Origin: Shewanella sp. UCD-KL12
GTDB taxonomy: Bacteria; Pseudomonadota; Gammaproteobacteria; Enterobacterales; Shewanellaceae
DNA length: 64,000 nucleotides
Direction: 5' to 3'
Assembly: GCF_001957125.1 (NCBI RefSeq)
Contig: NZ_MPHJ01000017.1
Location: 47,651 to 111,650, forward strand
In this document: positions 60,360 through 64,000 of the stretch, piece by piece
Numbering within the stretch: the first letter of the stretch is position 1
Layout of the letters: each line of letters starts with the position of its first letter
The notes under the pieces: model-generated
What the model was told of the DNA's origin: nothing
Database searches by the model: none
What the model saw: the letters and a program-made list of their open reading frames with translations, nothing else
Program-made: the position numbers and the translations under genes

Positions 60360-61721
60360 ATGCCGATAGAAGTGTTAGACAATGAAACCACAGATCAGCG
60401 TCTCAATCAGCTTACCCAAGCCCTTGGCAGTGGTATGTTTGTCCATGTCAGAAACATGCTCCATGATATGGCGGCGACTGACGTTGCTTTTATTTTAGAA
60501 TCCTCCCCACCACGCACTCGACAAGTACTTTGGCAACTCATCGATCTTGACCACACAGGTGAAATCTTAGATGAGCTAGGTGAAGAGCTAAAAGATAGCC
60601 TCATCAAGCAGATGACGCCACAACGCGTCGCTAAAGCTGCTGAGGGGATGGATACCGATGATCTCGCGTACATACTGCGTAGCCTGCCAGATAGCGTCTT
60701 CAACCAAGTGCTACAGTCCATGAGCAGCCAAGACAGAGCTCGGGTTGAACAAGCTTTGTCTTATCCAGATGATACAGCTGGCAGTATCATGAATACCGAT
60801 ACGGTAACCCTACGCCCAGATGTCAATATTGACGTGATACTCCGTTACTTACGCATACGAGGCGAGCTTCCAGAAGCCACTGATACCCTTTATGTCGTCG
60901 ATAAACGAGACAGTCTACTCGGCGGTGTCCGGATCTCAGATCTACTGACCTGTAATCCAGATTCTTCAGTCAGAGATATTATGGCTTCAGATCTTGAAGG
61001 TATCCCGGTTGGCATGAATGACAGTGAAGTCGCTCAGCTGTTTGAGCGCCATGACTGGGTATCAGCGCCTGTTATCGGGGAAGACAATCAGCTTTTAGGC
61101 CGTATCACCATTGATGATGTCGTTGATATTATCCGTGAAGATGCAGAGCACTCAATGATGGGTATGGCGGGTATGGATGATGATACCGATACCTTTGGCC
61201 CTGTCTTAAAGAGTACATTCCAGCGCTCTTTATGGCTCACCATCAATCTGTTTGCCGCCCTACTCGCAGCCTCTGTCAGTAATATGTTTGAAGGCACACT
61301 AGAGCAATTTGCAACCATTGCTATCTTGATGACAATTGTCCCAAGTATGGGAGGCGTGGCGGGTAATCAAACCTTAGCCCTCGTCATCCGTGGTATTGCC
61401 CTTGGCCAGATAGGCCAAAGTAACTCCCGATGGCTGATAGGCAAAGAGTTAGCCATTGGCTTCCTCAATGGTATTTTATGGTCGATGTTGGTCTTTCTGG
61501 CTGTATGGTTGTGGAAAGATGATATTACCTTAGGTGGGCTCATTGGCGGAGCAATGCTTATCAATATGACAGTTGCAGGGTTTGCTGGTGCTAGTATCCC
61601 ATTACTGCTTAAAAAGATGAATATTGACCCAGCTCTTGCTGGCGGTATGGTGTTAACCACAGTGACTGATGTCATCGGCCTATTTGCGTTTCTCGGCTTG
61701 GCCACCTTCTTTTTACTCTAA
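60360..61721 (+). CDS. mgtE: Magnesium transporter MgtE
   Basis: Mg2+ channel. An N domain of helical repeats (residues ~1-125), two CBS domains with the MNTDTVTLRP and MASDLEGIPV starts, then five membrane helices ending the protein (e.g. GGVAGNQTLALVIRGIALGQI, the pore segment). 453 residues. GGGAGGG precedes the ATG. Confidence 0.93.
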   Translation: MPIEVLDNETTDQRLNQLTQALGSGMFVHVRNMLHDMAATDVAFILESSPPRTRQVLWQLIDLDHTGEILDELGEELKDSLIKQMTPQRVAKAAEGMDTDDLAYILRSLPDSVFNQVLQSMSSQDRARVEQALSYPDDTAGSIMNTDTVTLRPDVNIDVILRYLRIRGELPEATDTLYVVDKRDSLLGGVRISDLLTCNPDSSVRDIMASDLEGIPVGMNDSEVAQLFERHDWVSAPVIGEDNQLLGRITIDDVVDIIREDAEHSMMGMAGMDDDTDTFGPVLKSTFQRSLWLTINLFAALLAASVSNMFEGTLEQFATIAILMTIVPSMGGVAGNQTLALVIRGIALGQIGQSNSRWLIGKELAIGFLNGILWSMLVFLAVWLWKDDITLGGLIGGAMLINMTVAGFAGASIPLLLKKMNIDPALAGGMVLTTVTDVIGLFAFLGLATFFLL

Positions 61722-61789
61722 TTACAATTGGTATAAAACTGCTTCGAGCGTTTTCTTCTATACTTGTGTAAAACACTCAAGGTTATAGC

Positions 61790-62632
61790 TTGAAAACGCT
61801 TTCCCCGCTGGCACTTATCCCTATATATCTAAGTATCATTATAAGCTTGGGCTTAAATGAAGCTTACCTATATCGCTATAATCAGCTAAACCTATGTCAT
61901 AGTTTAACGACTCAATTATCGATCAACCAACTCAGCTTAAGACGCCATGAAAAAGATTATTTCTTCAGAAAGCAGCAGAAATACCTAAGCCAATGGCGAC
62001 AGCGCTTAAGCCAACTAAAACAAAACTTCTCCTCAGTCAGTCAATGTTTTAACGAAGGCACTCAGTCAGCAGACTTGATTGCAGAAGGGGAGCAGAGATT
62101 AAACGGTTATCAAACTAACTTTATGGTGTTAGTTTCCGAGCTTGATAAGGAAGATAAGCAGTCATTAAGCATGCTCAATAACTTAATGTCCCAGCAGGAA
62201 GTACTAGAAAAAACCACTAAGATTGAAGATACCAATATCTATGCTCAAACCTTAGCGATACGCCAACACCTGTTTGAATATATCACCTCTGAGCAAGCTA
62301 TCTCCCTAGAGCTGCTGAGCACAAATGTATACGAGCTGAATCAGTGGGAAGGAATAAGCAGTAAACTGAAAATTGAGCTTGATAGCTACCTAAAGCAGAT
62401 AAGCATACTCAAGCAGTTTGTCGAGAGTCATCAGTATTCTCACGAAGCTGGCACAATGGGCGCCATGCGCTCAAACATACATAAGTTAGAAGAGATAATC
62501 CCTGCATTGGCGCAGATCATAGAGCAGAAAATTGATAATCACCATAAGGTTAGATGGCTGCTTTACCTCATTATTTTAGTATCTGTTTTTGCCACTCTTC
62601 GTATCATTAGGCGAACCTATATCAAAGAGTGA
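61790..62632 (+). CDS. Orphan sensory-type membrane protein with an HBM-like helical domain
   Basis: A 280-residue protein with one membrane helix near each end (about 9-25 and 256-272) and a long helical periplasmic part between. LSLRRHEKDYFFRKQQKYLSQW resembles the helical bimodular (HBM) sensor of chemoreceptors. No HAMP, kinase or chemoreceptor signalling domain follows; only RRTYIKE remains. It starts with TTG after AAGG; no ATG fits. It may be a truncated receptor or a sensor that works with partners. Confidence 0.6.
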   Translation: MKTLSPLALIPIYLSIIISLGLNEAYLYRYNQLNLCHSLTTQLSINQLSLRRHEKDYFFRKQQKYLSQWRQRLSQLKQNFSSVSQCFNEGTQSADLIAEGEQRLNGYQTNFMVLVSELDKEDKQSLSMLNNLMSQQEVLEKTTKIEDTNIYAQTLAIRQHLFEYITSEQAISLELLSTNVYELNQWEGISSKLKIELDSYLKQISILKQFVESHQYSHEAGTMGAMRSNIHKLEEIIPALAQIIEQKIDNHHKVRWLLYLIILVSVFATLRIIRRTYIKE

Positions 62633-62707
62633 CATCAAAACGACGAACAAAGCCAGCATAGTGATACAGGCTTCAACTTAGCAGAGAAAGGCTAAGCCTT
62701 ATAGGCT

Positions 62708-63499
62708 CTAAGGCAATAACGGAGCATCGAAACCATATGATGCCAGTATTTTTTGCCCCTCAGTTGAGAGAATATACATAGCAAGTTCAGATGAATTTGC
62801 TTTAGCACCATCAAGCACAGTCAACCCATAGTTTGCACCTACCGATAATGCCTCTGGAATTTGCACAATCTGCAACTTAGGCAGCTCTTTTTGAGCAAGT
62901 ACAGCGTTAGTGCAATAAGTTAGAAATATATCAGCACGCTTATTGTCCATAACCCAGGCATAGGGATTTCTTCCTTTTGGTGCTTTTTCACTGTGAGGGC
63001 CACCTGTCAGTTGTAGTGCCTTTTGCTCAAGTCGCTCAGTCGCTCCCAGATTTAATTTATCCGCTTTACCAAAAAGTGCCCATGCATAATCTCCCGCAGG
63101 ATCGGCTTTAGGCGTCGAGATTCCCACCTTAGTAGCGCTATCTAACATAGTTTCTAATAAGGTTTGACTACTAACCTTAACCTCAGGCTGCGCGATTGCA
63201 CAAAGTTTATTACGTGCAAACATAACCACTGAGCCGCTCAGTCCTGCGGACTCTAGCTTCAATGGATGCTTCATGTTGGCAGAGGCATAAACATCGACTT
63301 TTTCGCCTTGCTCGATACGCTTACGCAGTAAGCCTGAAGGAGCAAAATCTGCGTGAACCTCTGCCGAACCCGCTTGCTGATATTCAGCCACTAGTTCACC
63401 CATAGCTGCTTTCAAACTACCAGCTGCTCTAAACTCTAACGGCGATGCACTCGCCATAAAAGGCAAAGCTAACGCAAAAACTGCAACCCACTTTTTCAT
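62708..63499 (-). CDS. ModA-like periplasmic substrate-binding protein
   Basis: A 263-residue exported protein (signal peptide ending MASA) of the molybdate-type ABC substrate-binding family: EFRAAGSLKAAMGELVAEY, FAPSGLLRKRIEQG, DVYASANMKHPL, GISTPKADPAGDYAW. No permease or ATPase gene is adjacent, so it is an orphan binding protein here. ATG at 63499 has AGGAA. Molybdate is the likely ligand by family; related proteins bind other oxyanions. Confidence 0.7.
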   Translation of the reverse strand: MKKWVAVFALALPFMASASPLEFRAAGSLKAAMGELVAEYQQAGSAEVHADFAPSGLLRKRIEQGEKVDVYASANMKHPLKLESAGLSGSVVMFARNKLCAIAQPEVKVSSQTLLETMLDSATKVGISTPKADPAGDYAWALFGKADKLNLGATERLEQKALQLTGGPHSEKAPKGRNPYAWVMDNKRADIFLTYCTNAVLAQKELPKLQIVQIPEALSVGANYGLTVLDGAKANSSELAMYILSTEGQKILASYGFDAPLLP

Positions 63500-63705
63500 C
63501 TTATTATTCCTATAACGAACGAGTAATCGGTACAAATTACCTATAGGAACGTATAAGGCCACAAGCTAATATGAGTCTCAATAGCACTATGCAATTGCTT
63601 GGTATTCATGGGATCAAAGTCGCGGACAATCGACACTAGGCAGACATTTTGTCTCAATGTTATTCTCAAAATGAAAGGTAAAAAAATGGCCTCCATAAGG
63701 AAGTA

Positions 63706-64000
63706 ATGCTATTCGGATAAGCACTACTGCTTATATTTAAGTGGATAGCGGCTGGGTATATAGAGCACTGAACGTGGATATGTTCGGTGCTTTCTTTTAT
63801 CTGGAAGGATAAAGTGTTTTATATCGGCCCGCATTTGCTTCAGCTTAGCTGGCAACTTCCCATCAGGTGATAAAGCAAGCCATCTTAATTGAGTGTCTAT
63901 CAAGCTTATCGCTGCGGTAAAGCTAATACGGGTGGGTGCAACTTTGGCTTCTTTTGCTATCGCTACCATTTCTAAGCGAACCAGATTATAAGCGATAAGC
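63706..64000 (-). mobile_element. End of an IS4-type insertion sequence, truncated by the window
   Basis: The transposase frame (63724 to the window edge, about 92 codons on the minus strand) is the C-terminal part of an IS4-family transposase: YNLVRLEMVAIAKEA, APTRISFTAAI, and RSVLYIPSRYPLKYKQ. It remains open to the last base, so the gene continues outside. The IS end probably lies just after the stop, around the ATGCTATTCGGATAAGCA motif (63707-63724), but both ends would be needed to confirm. Confidence 0.7.

Overview
This 64 kb window is chromosomal DNA of a marine gammaproteobacterium, most likely Shewanella. The evidence is gene order and gene content: the nudF-yqiB-cpdA-yqiA-parE block with a PQQ-type sugar dehydrogenase between parE and parC, a rnr neighbour that looks like the polar sodium-motor protein MotX, an S46 dipeptidyl peptidase, and an octaheme c-type cytochrome lipoprotein. 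Species cannot be fixed from the sequence alone. No rRNA, tRNA, CRISPR array or prophage was seen.

Layout. 1-2.7 kb: a glycerophosphodiesterase, a small membrane protein, a D-2-hydroxyacid dehydrogenase and bfd behind a likely Fur box. 2.7-11.2 kb: parC, PQQ dehydrogenase, parE, yqiA, cpdA, yqiB and nudF, all on the minus strand, with a striking repeat patch between yqiB and nudF. 11.5-19.2 kb: tolC, an outer membrane barrel, DUF2333, a PCu(A)C copper chaperone, a crotonase, a PspC-containing membrane cluster with an unlisted 35-codon gene, dusA and cheX. 19.2-27.5 kb: an Omp85-like barrel, alr, dnaB, a DPP11-type S46 peptidase and the rpsF-priB-rpsR-rplI operon. 27.5-35.6 kb: a DUF481 protein, two small unrecognised membrane proteins flanked by inverted copies of a structured repeat, rlmB, rnr, motX, purA and a DUF2065 protein. 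35.7-41.2 kb: rplM-rpsI, zapE, zapG, degQ and degS.

41.2-46.9 kb is the most accessory stretch, lying between degS and murA. It holds a 266-bp element with terminal inverted repeats, a small membrane protein whose 3' end lies in that element, an octaheme lipoprotein, a two-component system (7-TM-like histidine kinase and a response regulator with an ArsR-like winged helix) and an EamA transporter. 47-60.3 kb is the classic envelope block: murA-ibaG-mlaBCDEF on the minus strand, divergent from yrbG-kdsD-kdsC-lptC-lptA-lptB-rpoN-hpf-ptsN-rapZ-npr. 60.4-64 kb: mgtE, an orphan HBM-like sensor, a ModA-like binding protein and the C-terminal end of an IS4-type transposase that runs off the window.

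Much of the window serves the envelope: peptidoglycan precursors (murA, alr), LPS (kds, lpt), lipid asymmetry (mla), outer membrane quality control (degQ, degS) and efflux (tolC). Nothing here is a clearly new defence or biosynthetic system. The best leads are the covarying repeat family flanking two orphan genes, the tandem copies of the nudF 3' end, the kinase-regulator-octaheme cytochrome set, and the tiny gene in the PspC cluster.
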